The notes below the pieces were generated by a model. It made no database searches, was not told the DNA's origin, and was given only the letters and a program-made list of their open reading frames with translations. A stretch of DNA of 64,000 nucleotides from Sceloporus undulatus (taxonomy: Eukaryota > Chordata > Lepidosauria > Squamata > Phrynosomatidae). Shown here one piece after another: positions 34,379 through 46,167 of this stretch (the first letter of the stretch is position 1; each line of letters opens with the position of its first letter). The stretch covers positions 295,690,393 to 295,754,392 of the forward strand of contig NC_056523.1 of assembly GCF_019175285.1 (NCBI RefSeq), in the 5' to 3' direction. The position numbers and the translations under genes are program-made.

Positions 34379-34632
34379 CAGTGGACCCTTGGTATCTGAT
34401 GGAGTTTGGTTCCAGGACCCCCCCCCCCCCCATAGATACCAAAATCTATGGGTGCTCAAATGCTATTAAATACAGTGGCCTAGTGAAATGGCGTCTCTTA
34501 TATAAAACGGCAAAATCAAGTTTGCTTTTTGGCTCCAATCATATGAATCACACACACACACACACAAATATTTTCAAGCAGTGGGTGGTTGAATCTGTGG
34601 ATAAAGAGTTTGTGAATATGGAGGGCTGACTG
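34379..34632 (+). mobile_element. Tigger/MER2-like MITE with C run
   Basis: CAGTGGACCCTTGGTATCTG to ATGGAGGGCTGACTG, TA at both sides. A C run at about 34419-34431 and (CA)n at about 34549-34565 have grown inside it. Confidence 0.8.
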
Positions 34633-36934
34633 TACAGTATATAGAATGAAACAGTGTCTTAAGCAGACCTTGGAGGTTGATCTTGATGTTACAGCAATGG
34701 ACCAGGCTCTTAATTCTGAGAAGCTGTTGTGAACATTTTCTCTAGCTTGCATTTTCCCCCAGAAGGTCTTATTGATTGTATGTATTTGTTTTGCTTTCAT
34801 TGTATTTCCTGTACAAAGCAATAAAACCAAGTTGTCTTCAGAATTAAACAAACTTCCTTTCATTTTCAGCCTTTGCCACTATGGAGCTAAACAAACAGGC
34901 AAAAAGAAGTGCTTTCAGGCTGACGTGAAGGTGTGGCGTTTAGATGACACATACCTTGAAGCCAGCAGGAAAGTGCCCTCTAGGTGCCTTATGCAGAGAA
35001 AAGCTGTTTCAAATAGAAGCAGTTTTTCCCTGCTTCTTCTTGGCTTGAAGCCATATGATGCGGTCATGACATGAGCGCTCCAGCTGCCTTGGGAGCCGAT
35101 GGTGCAGTTGGTGGGGTTTCAATGTGGCTTCAGAAAAGGCAGGTTCAAGCCACTTTTTCCTGCCCATCTGTTTCGTCCCTGAGATTATCAAGTAAAAATC
35201 CTCATCTTGAAGCTCTGTTTAAATATTGTGCAGCACAATTCTATCCACAGTAACTTAGGTGTAGGTTCAGTGTAGGCTTCTTCTAGGCAATTGTTCATAT
35301 GATTAGAGCCTTAGATACATATCCAACACTTCTGCAGTTCTGAAGGAGGAAAGGCAAAGAATGGAGCAGCAAATGCTCTGAGAAGCACAAACAGTACATA
35401 GGGAACCCCCATCTTGTGTAACTGAAATATATATGCATAAAATTTATGAGATGGCAACCTTCTTACAGTGGAGATTCTAGTGAATGACCCAGAAAGAGGG
35501 AAGCAGAAGATAGTCCATATTCCAAGTAGTTCAACAATTTAAAGTAGGTGAAATGTTATATGTAAGCTAATAACAGAACATGAAATAAGTCAAATATTAT
35601 GGTTTTTTTTTCTTTTAATACAATAAAATATACATTGTGCGGGCTGCCTCTCGCCTATGAAAATGTATTGCACCATTAGTTTGCTCACTTTTAAAAGGCC
35701 ACAGGACTGTTGTTTTAATTAGAATAAACCAAAACAGCTTTCCCTTTTGAAAATAAATACTTCAGTTGTCACTGTTGGAGATTTCAAAGCCATAAGGATG
35801 CTCAACTCCAGCAAAATCTGCTTGTTTGCTTCCCTGGATTAATTATTCAGCATAATTTTGTTTGGCTCAACTTCCAGCTATGTTTGAGCTGCTATTTTTG
35901 TGTTTTCTGCTGGAATTGCCTATACTGAAATAAAAACGAGAGGGGGAAATTAGTCCTTTAGAGATAAAGGAAAGGCCAAAGCAGTTTAGCATGAAGGAAA
36001 ATAATACACAAGGACAAACATAGCTTCAGGTATTAAGGAGACTAAAATTTTATATATTCCAGTGGAATTTGTCCTAAAAGTGTTCATAGACTTGTTTTCC
36101 AGCTGCTGATCAAGAAGATACATTTCAGTTAATATATTTCTTTTGGTTTCCTGATACTGACTGCGTCTCAATGAAAGATGTCACTGTACTGGAAGTACAG
36201 CTGCTCACATAATTATATAGTCTTCCCCAATATATTTGATTTTGTCATGTTTAAAGTGCATTGACTAACTAAATCCTTTGTTCTCGATATATGCTGGTAC
36301 CCAAGTACATGTCCTTTCTTTGCATCCTGTTTGCCACTATGTGCTATTATTATTGGCTTCCAACTCTATATTGCTAAGAAAGATAAATGCCTTGAGTCTG
36401 AAAGGGAAAGAAGTTAAAGAAAAAGGAATGATTCCCTCATAGGCAGACAGAATTCACTTTTCTTTAAATGTCCAGGCCTTTATTGGATGTAGGACCAATG
36501 GACATCCTTATTCAGACTTGTACCTTTGCCATGAACAAATGAAGGCCTTACTCTCAATTTCTGATCTTTAATAAAATTATAATTTATTGCATATTTGCCT
36601 TTCTTCATAAACTGGTACCAGTATTTTGGGAGACCTAGGCTCAAAGTTAATTAGCACCGTAAATTATCTATAGTGGTGCCTAATTTCAACCCAAAGACTA
36701 TGGTATAAATTGCCTTGGGTTGGGTTCAGTTTTGGTACTATACTAAGATATAGTAATCATTGCTATGGCCTTGAGGGGTCAGAAGAGCAGTCAGGCACAA
36801 CTCCATCTTGCTTGGCTGCAGCCGCTAGTGAGAGCCCCTTCCTCCATTTTACAACTGCCATTTCTCTGGTCCATGAAGGAAAGAAGAGCAGACAGCATCT
36901 TCTAGACTTAATGCCTTCAACTATTGCTATCTCC
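34633..36934. other. Spacer, mostly unique
   Basis: No gene or complete element recognised. About 34900-35160 has moderate GC and short inverted similarities (GAAGCAGTTTTTCCCTGCTT) that may be an old MITE. A poly-T tract lies near 35603-35613. Confidence 0.4.
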
Positions 36935-37067
36935 ATATCCTTGTGTGCCGTGTCTTATTTAAATTGTGAGCCTGAGGGCAGGGAACTGTCACATTAATAA
37001 TTTGTAAACTGCTCTAAGAGCCTTTTTGTTTGAAGGGTGGGATATAAATACTTTAAATATATGATAT
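36935..37067 (+). mobile_element. LINE 3' tail scrap
   Basis: TTGTGAGCCTGAGGGCAGGG, then AAACTGCTCTAAGAGCCTTT and GTGGGATATAAATACTTTAA, ending near TTGTTGTTG. It has the same tail type as the one behind the tandem array at 9700-9832. Confidence 0.55.
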
Positions 37068-37290
37068 TGTTGTTGTTGTGCGTCTTCACGTTGTTTCTTA
37101 TTTATGGTGACCCTAAGGCAAATCTATCACGGTTTTTCTTGGCAAAATTTCTTCAGAGGGAGTTTGCCTTTGCCTTTCTCTGAGGCTGAAAGAGTGCGAC
37201 CCAGTGGGCTTCCATGCCTAAGCAGGGATTCAAACCCTGGCTTCCAGAGACAACACAGAGCCCAACACCATGCTGGCTCTCATCATATTA
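37068..37290 (-). mobile_element. tRNA-derived SINE, minus orientation
   Basis: GTTGTTGTGCGTCTTCACGT, TTTTTCTTGGCAAAATTTCT, then GGATTCAAACCCTGGCTTCC and CACCATGCTGGCTCT. It contains both the 3' end and the tRNA-like head. Confidence 0.82.
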
Positions 37291-37924
37291 TATTATATTG
37301 TATGGAGTGTGGAAATCATGGAATCCATTTTTTATTTGTATTAAAAGTCCATACACAAATTTTTAACAAAGCAAGTCATCAAAGTTTGACATATGTAGGC
37401 TAAAATAATTCCTTATGTTGATCATTGTTATTGAAACCATTATTTTTAATAGTCTAAAAGAATCAAAAGAAAGCTAACAGGAGCTCTAATTTCCATGTTC
37501 TTACCTATCTCTGAACAGGGTGTCAGCATGTCTTTAGACATCTCATGAGCTTCAGATGGTGGTAAAAATAATGGGATTCTACAACATCGAATCCCACCAT
37601 ACATGTGTTTTCCTTCCTACGATAGGCAGCATAAACAGCACATGTCTCCAGAAAGTCTTACTGAGGATGTGTGAACACCAAAACAGAGAGGAAATGGGGA
37701 GAGCAGGTAACCCTGTCTCCCCATTTACCCTCAGCATGTTAAGCATGTATCTATAAGTTTGGTCACCAAAATGACTTTCTAAGAAAGGTTGAGGCTGGTG
37801 AAAGAAAAAGTCATCCATGTGTTTTGGAAGGAGATTTCAAGTTGTCTCTAGAAGGTTGAAAATGTTTTTGTTTATTTATGCAAGCCTTACCTGATCTGCT
37901 TGTTTCATTTCACATGTGCATATT

Positions 37925-38530
37925 GTTATAATATATAATAAATAAAATAAATAAAATTTATTTGTATCCCGCTTCTCCAGAAGATCGAAGTGGCTAACAC
38001 TAGAAACATCCCTAAAATACAATAATCTCTTGCTGCCATCATATCCCAAACCCTCCCTAACCTTCCCATCCACAATAAAATACAATTAAATTATGAAGCA
38101 ATTATTAAAACAATTATTAAAATTACAAGGCAGAGGTAGTTAGGGCAGTTGTTGAATGATTAAATACAAGGTTGCTAAAATATTAATCCGAGAAGGCTTT
38201 CTGGAAGAGATATGTCTTGATTGCCTTTTTAAAGCAATCAAGACCAGTAATGCATCAGATCTCCTCTGGCAGGCTGTTCTATAATTTGGGAGTGGCAGAA
38301 GAAAAGGTCCTCTGAGTAACTTCAGCCAGCCTAGTTTAAGCTGGCTTCAGTAATTTTTTATTAGAGAACTTCAATATGTGGGGCAGATTATATGGGAGAA
38401 GGTGACCCCTTAAGTAGGCTGGACCAAATCCATAAAGGGCTTTAAAAGATATAACCAACACCTTGTACTGTGCCCAGAAATTAATAGGCAGCCAGTGAAG
38501 AGACTTTAACTTAGGTGTAATATGTTGTTA
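37925..38530 (-). mobile_element. L2-like LINE 3' end, old copy
   Basis: On the minus strand it reads, in broken frames, KSLHWLPINFWAQYKVL, then SFKALYGFGPAYLRGHL, then EVTQRTFSSATPKL and NSLPEEI, then CFKKAIKTYLFQKAFSD, the L2-type ORF2 C terminus. Several stops mark it as old. The 3' tail has the hairpin CCACTTC/GAAGCGG (positions 37969-37993) followed by an A-rich linker and AAT repeats. Confidence 0.82.
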
Positions 38531-39762
38531 GTTTTTGGATTAAAAAAACAACAACTACTGAAATATGTTCAACTGCTCCTTTTTGTGGTGCAGGATCTAT
38601 CTCTATTTTTTATGCCTCTGGGGCTGCATTTTCTTGTAAAGAAGTAATTCTCACATCTACTTTGTTAATGGAGGTATACATGCATGTCATAAGTAAACGT
38701 GGGCTCAGGTTCAAAACTCTGCTCATCCATGAAGCTCACTGGATGACCGTGAGCCAATTTTATATATACAGTATTCATTTCTAATATGTATCACAGTATC
38801 TTACTGTGCAAATAAAAGGGAAAGGCATGCTGGGCTTATTGGAGGAAGGACAGAAATAAAATCATAATCATTGGATCCAGAGATGCCTTGTGAGGGGAAA
38901 AACCACACAGCACCAAATTGCTTTGGTTTTCGAATTTTAATTGTAGCCATCTGTGTTCACTTTCATTCTTCTTGGAGGTCCAGAGTGACCTCCAAGACCT
39001 CCCCTAGCTTAAGAATGCCCCCCATTTTTTTTCAGCTTGGAAAAACCCAACTTTGAGATAATTAAAAATGCTATGTTCTCCACCCTGAAACAATAAGATC
39101 TGCCAAAAAGTGTCCAAATGACAGCTGCAACAGGGCATTGTGGTGCTTCACAGAAGCCAAAAATGGATGCAGCTAGGCCCACCCCCTATTCTAGAAAGTC
39201 TATCAAACTTTGCAGGTCCAGGCAGGAGTGGCTTTGGTTGAGCTTCAGGGTGTTGTAATGTGTAGGGTTATTTGGTATCAAATATTGGGTATCTACATCA
39301 GAGTGTAGCAAAGCCAGTGCAATATAAGCTAGTGGGAGAAACAGGAGAAAATACTCAGGATGCTCAAAGAAAGAAAGAAAGAAAGAAACTTACATTTTTT
39401 TTTCAGGAAATCCATTTTGGAATTACACAAAAGATGAGTTCAACTTCAATAGAAAAAGCCCCTAAGGCTGGCTCTCATGTATGGAGGTTGACTACTGTCC
39501 ATCACAAAGCAGGACCCTCATACTCACTCTTTTCCCAGACAAAGGAAAATAAAGGATTAACTATTTTGGGGGAGAAGGAAAGGTGACCTCTGTAAGCAGG
39601 AAGGAAAGAAAAAGGCTTGATTTCATAGGTAAATGAAAGAAACAGAGAGGTGAAACAAAAGGGTGGCCATATTCTCTAAAGTCCCCTTTTACTAATCACT
39701 TTAGAAGCATTGATGTCTTTTTGATTCCAACACAATACAGGTTAAGTAGATTTGGGAAAGGC
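38531..39762. other. Spacer with SINE scrap and (AAAG)n
   Basis: About 38695-38757 is a SINE head scrap (TCAGGTTCAAAACTCTGCTC, then ACTGGATGACCGTGAGCCAA). (AAAG)n at about 39367-39388. No gene recognised. Confidence 0.4.
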
Positions 39763-39972
39763 ATCACAGTTGTGTGCCCTCAAGTCATTTCGGACTAATG
39801 GCAACCCTATGGTGGGTTTTCTTGGCAGGTTATGTTCAGAGGGAGTTTACCTTGTCCTCTCAGGCTGAGAGAATGTGACTTGCTCAAGGTCGCCCAGTGA
39901 GTTTCCAAGGCTGAGCCAGGATTTGAACCATGGTTTCCAGAACTGTAGTCCAATGCTCAAGCCACTATACCA
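39763..39972 (-). mobile_element. tRNA-derived SINE, minus orientation
   Basis: GTTGTGTGCCCTCAAGTCAT, TTTTCTTGGCAGGTTATGTT, then GGTCGCCCAGTGAGTTTCCA and GGATTTGAACCATGGTTTCC to CAAGCCACTATACCA. Near full length. Confidence 0.85.
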
Positions 39973-40077
39973 GGAAAGGCATTACATGAGGAGAATTAAG
40001 CTACATCTTTCTTAGATGTAGCCCAGTACTGTACATCGAATAGTGACATATTTTACAGCTTTATTGTAAATGCATAT

Positions 40078-40275
40078 AGTTATCCCTCTGTATCTGTGGA
40101 ATCTGCATCCATGGATTTAGCCATCCACGATTTGAAAATATTAAAAAGAAATTCCAAAAAGCAAACCATGATTTTGCCATTTTATATAAAGTATAATGGG
40201 AGTTGAGCATCCATGGATTTTAGTATCCACAGGGGGACCTGGAACCAAACCCCAATGGATACCAAGGGCCCACTG
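40078..40275 (-). mobile_element. Tigger/MER2-like MITE, minus orientation
   Basis: AGTTATCCCTCTGTATCTGT to ACCAAGGGCCCACTG before TA. Internal ATTTTGCCATTTTATATAAA is the inverse of the plus copies. Confidence 0.78.
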
Positions 40276-40549
40276 TAAGCTAATGTAAAATATCCACAAG
40301 GCTATATAAATGATTTTTATTTTAAAAAAGTTACTGCTAAAACAATTTGGCTATACATAGATTGTTTAAAGGTCTTTCTTCTTAAGACATCTAATTCAAG
40401 TATTTTCACAGTTAAATATGGAAAACAGCATTTTGTATTTGCTTCAGATTACAAGTTAAAGTTTAAAAAGTGTGCAATGTTTTGCTTTTGTTTAAGTTAA
40501 CTGTTGCATATACTTCTGGAAGATATGTAATTATTTGTCATTCCAACTA

Positions 40550-40788
<239 letters not shown>

Positions 40789-40924
40789 CTATAAATATAA
40801 TTTATATTCACATTAAATGTCAACTCAATAATATTACTTCTTGAATAGTGATATTAAGCAATGGAGAATAATATAAACTATCATTTTTCATATCATTAGA
40901 CATCTTATGAACTACATACTTTGA

Positions 40925-41112
40925 ATTAAGAATTTGTGGAGTATGACTCTGGAGACCAGTGTTTGAATCCCTGCTCAGCCATGGAAACGCATGGTGTAAC
41001 CTTGGGCAAGTCACACTCTCTCAGTCTCAAAGGACAGCAAAGGTAACAAATCTTGCCAAGAAAGTCCTGTTCTCCTTAGGGTCACCATAAGTCAGAAATT
41101 ACTTAAACAACA
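40925..41112 (+). mobile_element. tRNA-derived SINE
   Basis: TGGAGTATGACTCTGGAGAC, GTTTGAATCCCTGCTCAGCC, AACAAATCTTGCCAAGAAAG, and the tail TTAGGGTCACCATAAGTCAG. The first bases of the head are missing. Confidence 0.8.
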
Positions 41113-41313
41113 ACATTTAACAATATCTAGAGGTCCACATACTCCTTTACGCTTGCAAAACTGATACTGGAACAAACTAGGCACCAGCACACACAAAAGA
41201 TCTCTGTGTGGCTTAGTTCCCATTAGCCAAATAACTTAAAGCTTGAATTCCATAAATTTGCAAACTAGCACAACCTATTTTACAGTGTAATTACAAGGAT
41301 AATTGGTGTAGGC

Positions 41314-41775
41314 CAGGGGTAGGCAACCTGCGGCCCGCGGGCCGGATGCGGCCCGGCAAGGCCTTGGGACCGGCCCCCGCCCGGTCCTGCCGCCGATTGC
41401 CGCCGGAGCCTTTGGCCTCTCGCGTGAGGGCATGGGGCCTTTGGCCTATCAGGAGGAGGCGGGCAAGGGGGGCAAGTGGCAGACAAGGGGGGCAAGCGGC
41501 GGGCAAGGGGGGGCGATTGTCTATAGAAGCCTCCGAAACATGCATTTATATTAACATTTTTTTAAAAATCAGCAATTTTTTTTGCGTGTCCTCCATTTAA
41601 AAAAAAAAAAAAACCACTGTCCTCCATTTGAAATTTTTGTCCTACATTTGTCCCGGTTTATTTATGTATTTAATTTTTTTTAAAAAATTTAATTATTTAT
41701 TTTTTTGGCTTCAGCCCCCCAGTTGTCTGAGGGACAGCAACCCGGCCCCCGGCTCAAAAAGGTTGCCTACCCCTG
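41314..41775. mobile_element. hAT-type element A with perfect 8-bp duplication
   Basis: Termini CAGGGGTAGGCAACCT and the exact inverse at 41760-41775. The direct repeat GTGTAGGC flanks it (41306-41313 and 41776-41783), diagnostic of hAT. Internally GC-rich at the left (GCGGCCCGCGGGCCGG) and A/T-rich at the right, with TTTATTTATGTATTTAATTT. No transposase: non-autonomous. The final 70 bp (CTTCAGCCCCCCAGTTGTCT and on) are shared with element B. Confidence 0.93.
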
Positions 41776-41803
41776 GTGTAGGCTAAAACACTTCTGTCTA
41801 ACC

Positions 41804-42822
41804 CAGGGGTCGGCAACCTCCGGCCCACAGGCCGGAAGTGGCCCGCTGAGGCCTTTTGGCCGGTCCCTGCACACTCCTCCTGCCACCACCAATTGCGGCT
41901 TTTTGCCGCTCCGGGCGCCACCATTTTCTTTCTCAAAATGGCGGCGAAGTCTCACGCAACCACAGGAAAGGTCGCGTGAGGCTTTGCCGCCATTTTGAGA
42001 AACAAAATGGCAGCTGCCTCTAGGAGGCCCGTTGCGGTGGCCAGGGCCCTGCAACAGGGCTCCAGCGGCGGCGGTGGGCCTCCGGGAGGCCCGTTGCCAT
42101 CGCTAGGGCCCTCCAACAGGGCTCCGGCAGCAGCAGCAGGCCTCTAGGAGGCCCGTTGCCATTGCTGAGGCTTTCCAACAGGGCTCCGGCGGCGGCAGCA
42201 GGCCTCTAGGAGGCCTGTTGCTGTCGCTGGGGGCCCTCCAACAGGGCTCCGGTGGCGGCAGGAGGCCCGTTGCTGTCGCTGGGGCCTTCCAACAGGGCTC
42301 CGGCGGCAGCAGAATGCCTCTAGGAGGCCTGTTGCTGTCGCTTGGGGTCCTCCAACAGGGCTCCAGTGGCGGCAGCAGGCCTCTAGGACTTTTTTGCCGG
42401 CCTCTGACGGGGCCTGGGGCCCTGTTAGGGGCTGCCAAAGAGGAGGAGGCCTCCAGTGCTGGCGGCCCCCACCAGCTTTTTTGCCAGAGGAGGCCTCCAG
42501 CACTGGCGGCCCTCACCGGCTTTTTTGCCGGCCTCTGACGGGGCCTGGGGCCCCGTCAGGGGCTGGCAAAGAGGGGGAGGCCTCCAGTGCTGGCAGCCCC
42601 TGCCGGCTCCATTGCTGGCCTCTGACGGGGTCTGGGGCCCCGGCAGGGGCAGGCAAGGAGGGGGAGGCCTCCAGCACTGGCCCTGCCCCAGAGGGTGGAA
42701 GCTCTGCCCCTGGCATGCGGCCCCGCCCCCAGAGGGTGGAAGCTCCATCCCCCGGCTTCAGCCCCCCAGTTGTCTGAGGGACAGCAACCCGGCCCCCGGC
42801 TCAAAAAGGTTGCCTACCCCTG
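41804..42822. mobile_element. hAT-type element B with internal tandem repeats
   Basis: Termini CAGGGGTCGGCAACCT and AGGTTGCCTACCCCTG; the direct repeat GTCTAACC flanks it (41796-41803 and 42823-42830). Inside are six GC-rich units of about 62 bp (AACAGGGCTCC at 42053, 42115, 42177, 42240, 42291 and 42354; one unit is about 12 bp shorter) at about 42001-42385. Longer repeats (GGCCTCTGACGGGGCCTGGG at about 42399 and 42528, with a variant near 42619) follow to about 42690. Open frames on both strands follow the repeat and look non-genic. It sits 12 bp from the duplication of element A. Confidence 0.93.
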
Positions 42823-43435
42823 GTCTAACCTATCTGCAATGCAGGTTTCAAAGTATACAGGTTGTGGAAGATAGTTATAATCTAAATCCAATTGTTCCAT
42901 ACTTAGTATCACTGCTACTTAAAGATGATACATGGACCTGTTCTGAAACATAAGCCATCAGCATCCAGTTCCTGGAACCTTTTGTCAGGGGATGCTGGTC
43001 CCCACCATCAGATAGGTTAAAAAGCAGTGACTTACAAAATTCCTATTGATTTAACAATATCTTTTCTTTGGGGCTAACAATTAGATTTAAGTTATGAATG
43101 TAAGTAAACAGACCACTCAATTAAACTACAGCATGAAATCAGATTTACATCCCTGCTTACCCTTCTAATACTATGCTGTTGGTCTAGCAACAGAGATGTG
43201 CTGTGAACAAATCACTACTTCCTGCCCTTCAAGACTTGCAAGTTGGGATGAACAGAAGGGGGACACTACCACATGATCTCTGAGCGATTTGCAATAGACT
43301 GGCAAGTTTGCAATGCTTTACCGACAGCACCAACCCAAATGTTTTATTTTCTTCATAAATTAGACTGCTGAAATTAACATAGAGAAGGTAGGACTTTTGT
43401 AAAAGGAACAATGTGTTTATAAGCTCCACACTGAA
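42823..43435. other. Spacer, nothing recognised
   Basis: Unique-looking AT-rich DNA after the hAT pair. Confidence 0.4.
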
Positions 43436-43760
43436 TTGTTGTTGTTAACCACCCTCGTGTCAGTCTCAACCCATGGCGACCCTATGGATGAGACATCTCC
43501 AAGACTCCCTGTCCTCCACTGCTCTGCTTAGGTCCTCTGAAGTAATACCCATGACCTCCTTAATAGAGTCCACCCTTTTAGCATGCAGCTTTCCTCCCTT
43601 TCTACATCCCTCCACTTTTCTTAACATTGTTTTTTTTCTAATGAGTCATGCTTTCTCATGATGTGGCCAAAGTACGACAGCCTCACTTTTGTCATTTTGG
43701 CTTCCAGGGAGATTTCCAGCTTGATCTGCTGTAGGGCCCATTTGTTGTCTACAATGCTTA
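43436..43760 (-). mobile_element. BovB-like (RTE) LINE C terminus and 3' end
   Basis: On the minus strand: NKWALQQIKLEISLEAKMTK, then VRLSYFGHIMRKHDSLEK, the last conserved part of BovB-type ORF2, followed in broken frames by the 3' end TAGGGTCGCCATGGGTTGAG then ACTGACACGAGGGTGG. This tail resembles the SINE 3' ends here (GGGTCGCCGTAAGTTGGAAA), consistent with BovB mobilising them. Confidence 0.78.
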
Positions 43761-43995
43761 AACCACAGATGACAATTCCGCAGATATTGAAGTCCCACTG
43801 TATGACAGCAAGGGGACCTTTTGTTTGGATTTATTGCTGCTTTCAGCACTTGGGCTACTGTTCACAGGTACCACAAGAGCAAACTGTCCTAATAGGAAAA
43901 GAAGAACCTTGTGCTCTGGAGACAATGGGGTCATGAGAGGCCCTCTGAGCTATACATGAGCAACAAGATTGTGGCAAAAGTCCAGCAGCACCCAC

Positions 43996-44610
43996 TAATA
44001 ATAATAATTTGTTTTATTTATATACCGCTATTCCAAAGATCATAATAATAATAATAATAATAATAATATTTATTTCTATACTGCTTTTCCTGGGAGATCA
44101 AAGCGGTTTCCAAGTTCAAAGGGAATATACATTTTAAACATGTTACAATATAATATACAGTCAAGAATTCTGTCTCTTGAGGCCAGCCTGTTCTCTCCCT
44201 CACAGGCCCAAGGATGACAGTTACGGAGGGAGGGCACTGTCTCTTCAGGCCGGCCTGCTCTCTCCCTCACAGGCCCAAGGATGACAGTTACGGAGGGAGG
44301 GCACTGTCTCTTCAGGCCGGCCTGTTCTCCCCCTCACAGGACCAAGGATGACAGTTACGGAGGAAGGGCACTGTCTCTTCAGGCCAGCCTGCTCTCTCCC
44401 TCACAGGAAGAGACAGTGCCCTCCCTCATAGCGGTGAACAGCAAGTAAGCTAATTAGCAAGTAAGCAAATTTGCCCCCAACAGTCATTTTAGCAACCTCG
44501 GAAGGATGCAAGCCTGAGTCGAGCTTGGGCCCTTTTGCTGGTCTTGAACTCGCAACCTTGTGGTTTTGAGTGAATGGCTGCAGTACAGGCATTTAACCAC
44601 TGCACCACTA
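43996..44610 (-). mobile_element. tRNA-headed SINE with LINE-type hairpin tail, interrupted
   Basis: On the minus strand: a tRNA-like head (TGCAGTGGTTAAATGCCTGT; B box GGTTGCGAGTTCAAGACC), a body with GGCCCAAGCTCGACTCAGGC and TTGCTAATTAGCTTACTTGC, then the tail CCGCTAT...ATAGCGG and TTA repeats. The element at 44045-44425 has inserted in the tail hairpin. The uninterrupted copy at 53688-53969 shows the pre-insertion state. Confidence 0.88.
44045..44425 (-). mobile_element. Tandem-repeat retroposon nested in a SINE
   Basis: Flanked by the direct repeat TCATA (44040-44044 and 44426-44430). On the minus strand it is an array of about 3.5 units of 67 bp (GGATGACAG at 44212, 44279 and 44346) followed by a LINE-type tail: AACCGCTTTGATCTCCCAGG, then GCAGTATAGAAATAAATATT and (ATT)n. 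The units are homologous to the 88-bp units at 8821-9612, in the same order relative to the tail. No tRNA-like head is visible, so it may be 5' truncated. Confidence 0.85.
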
Positions 44611-44865
44611 CGTGAGTGCACCAGCTTCTGGCTGTGTTACATTGACTTACAGGATGGTCACGATGCCAGCTCTTCTCATTCTGGGTTTCTTTTTGTGTAT
44701 CCCATAGTGTCTGTTCACATTACCTTTCCAATGTTTGTCTTGATGGAAGGATGGGTGCAACAATAACAAATTTTTGGCAGACCATGTAGGCTGTGCCCAC
44801 ACTCCATAATATTAACATTCAACTGCATTGCAGCCACTTCTGAGAAATTTCAGTTGATGAGATGG

Positions 44866-45098
44866 TTTTGTTATTGTGTACCTTCAAGTCATTTCTGACT
44901 TATGGGGATCCTAAGGTGACCCTTTCACAGAGTTTTTTGTGGCAAGATTTATTTGGGGGGGTGGGTTGTTTTTTCCTTCTTGTGAAGCTGAGAGAATGTG
45001 ACTGGTCACCCAGTCAATTTCCACAGCCATGCAGGGATTTGAACTCTGATTGCCAGAGTCATAGTCCAGTGCTCATACCACTGCACCATTAAGTACTA
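44866..45098 (-). mobile_element. tRNA-derived SINE, minus orientation
   Basis: TATTGTGTACCTTCAAGTCA, then GACTTATGGGGATCCTAAGG, and GGATTTGAACTCTGATTGCC to CTCATACCACTGCACCATTA. Near full length with a G run inside. Confidence 0.83.
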
Positions 45099-45687
45099 AT
45101 GTCCACCATTTTCTTTTTCCTCCTCTCTTCCTGTTGCTTTTTCTTTCATGTCATGCTTTAGATGGGACTATCTTAGCACTAATACTGTAAGGTCCTTTGA
45201 GAGACTTTGTTCAGTTGTAGGGCTGGGTAAAAATTCTTTATGTAAGTAAATACAGTAGGCTTCTGCCTGTTATTATTTCAAAGCCAGTAGATGCAAGGTT
45301 TTTCTTTTCTTCACAAATGTGCCCCAGAAATACTTACTTGTAATGGTCTCAAATACATTCTCTTCTTTTATAAAAACTCACCTTCCTGGCCTTCTTTATA
45401 CATTGTAATGGAATTATCCTGCTATTTTATCCTGTTTTCTACCTCTCTGGATGCATACTGCTCTTCTTAACTGTTTCACCTTGGGTTGTATGGGGTATAT
45501 ACTTTCACAATGAGGTAAGCATGCTTTAATATTAAAAAGAAAATACTGAAGTAGACTTTTTTCTTCTATTGTGATATACAACATCACCTTCTTTCACTTT
45601 CAGGATTTATTTTGTTCATAAATGAAGTCTTCTTATCAACATTGCCATTATCTAAATAAAGAAGAATCTAAATTAAAGAATAAATCA

Positions 45688-45825
45688 TTGTGTTCTGTGC
45701 AGTCATGCTGGCCACATGATCACAGAGTAGTCTCTGACAATGCTGGCTCTTCGGCTTAGTAACGGAAATGTGGACCTCCTCCTATGGTCGGACACGACTT
45801 GACCACCTTGTCAATGGGGAATACC
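45688..45825 (+). mobile_element. SINE of a second family, 3' half
   Basis: GCAGTCATGCTGGCCACATG, then CTCTTCGGCTTAGTAACGGA, and GGTCGGACACGACTTGACCA then TGTCAATGGGGAATACCTTT. This is the Sauria-SINE-like type, also with a BovB-like end. Head missing. Confidence 0.7.
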
Positions 45826-46167
45826 TTTAGAATATGAGTTTGTGCTTAGTTGGGTTGGTTACTGACCTATCCTTGAATTTGCAACTGTGAAGAAAATGTC
45901 AAGTTGTCACTGCAAACTTCAGTTAACCATTAACTACTTGCTACAACCTATGGCCATTCTCTCACATTGCAGATTTCTAGTTGGTGGTCCAGAATAGTCG
46001 GATGAGACATCATCAAGGACAGTTAATCATCAGGAGATGAGTTCCTGATAGGTGTAGGTTATTTCTGCAGTGCGTTTGAAAGAGCATTCTCATGGTCTGT
46101 AACCTTTACCAGCCCCAGCCAATTTAGACAGTAGAGAGTGACAGTGGGAGTTGCAGTGCATCTAGAG

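Noticed and set aside
42103-42516. 137-codon minus-strand frame rich in Pro-Glu-Pro-Cys-Trp units
   Set aside because: It lies in the GC-rich tandem repeat of hAT element B; overlapping open frames exist in several phases.
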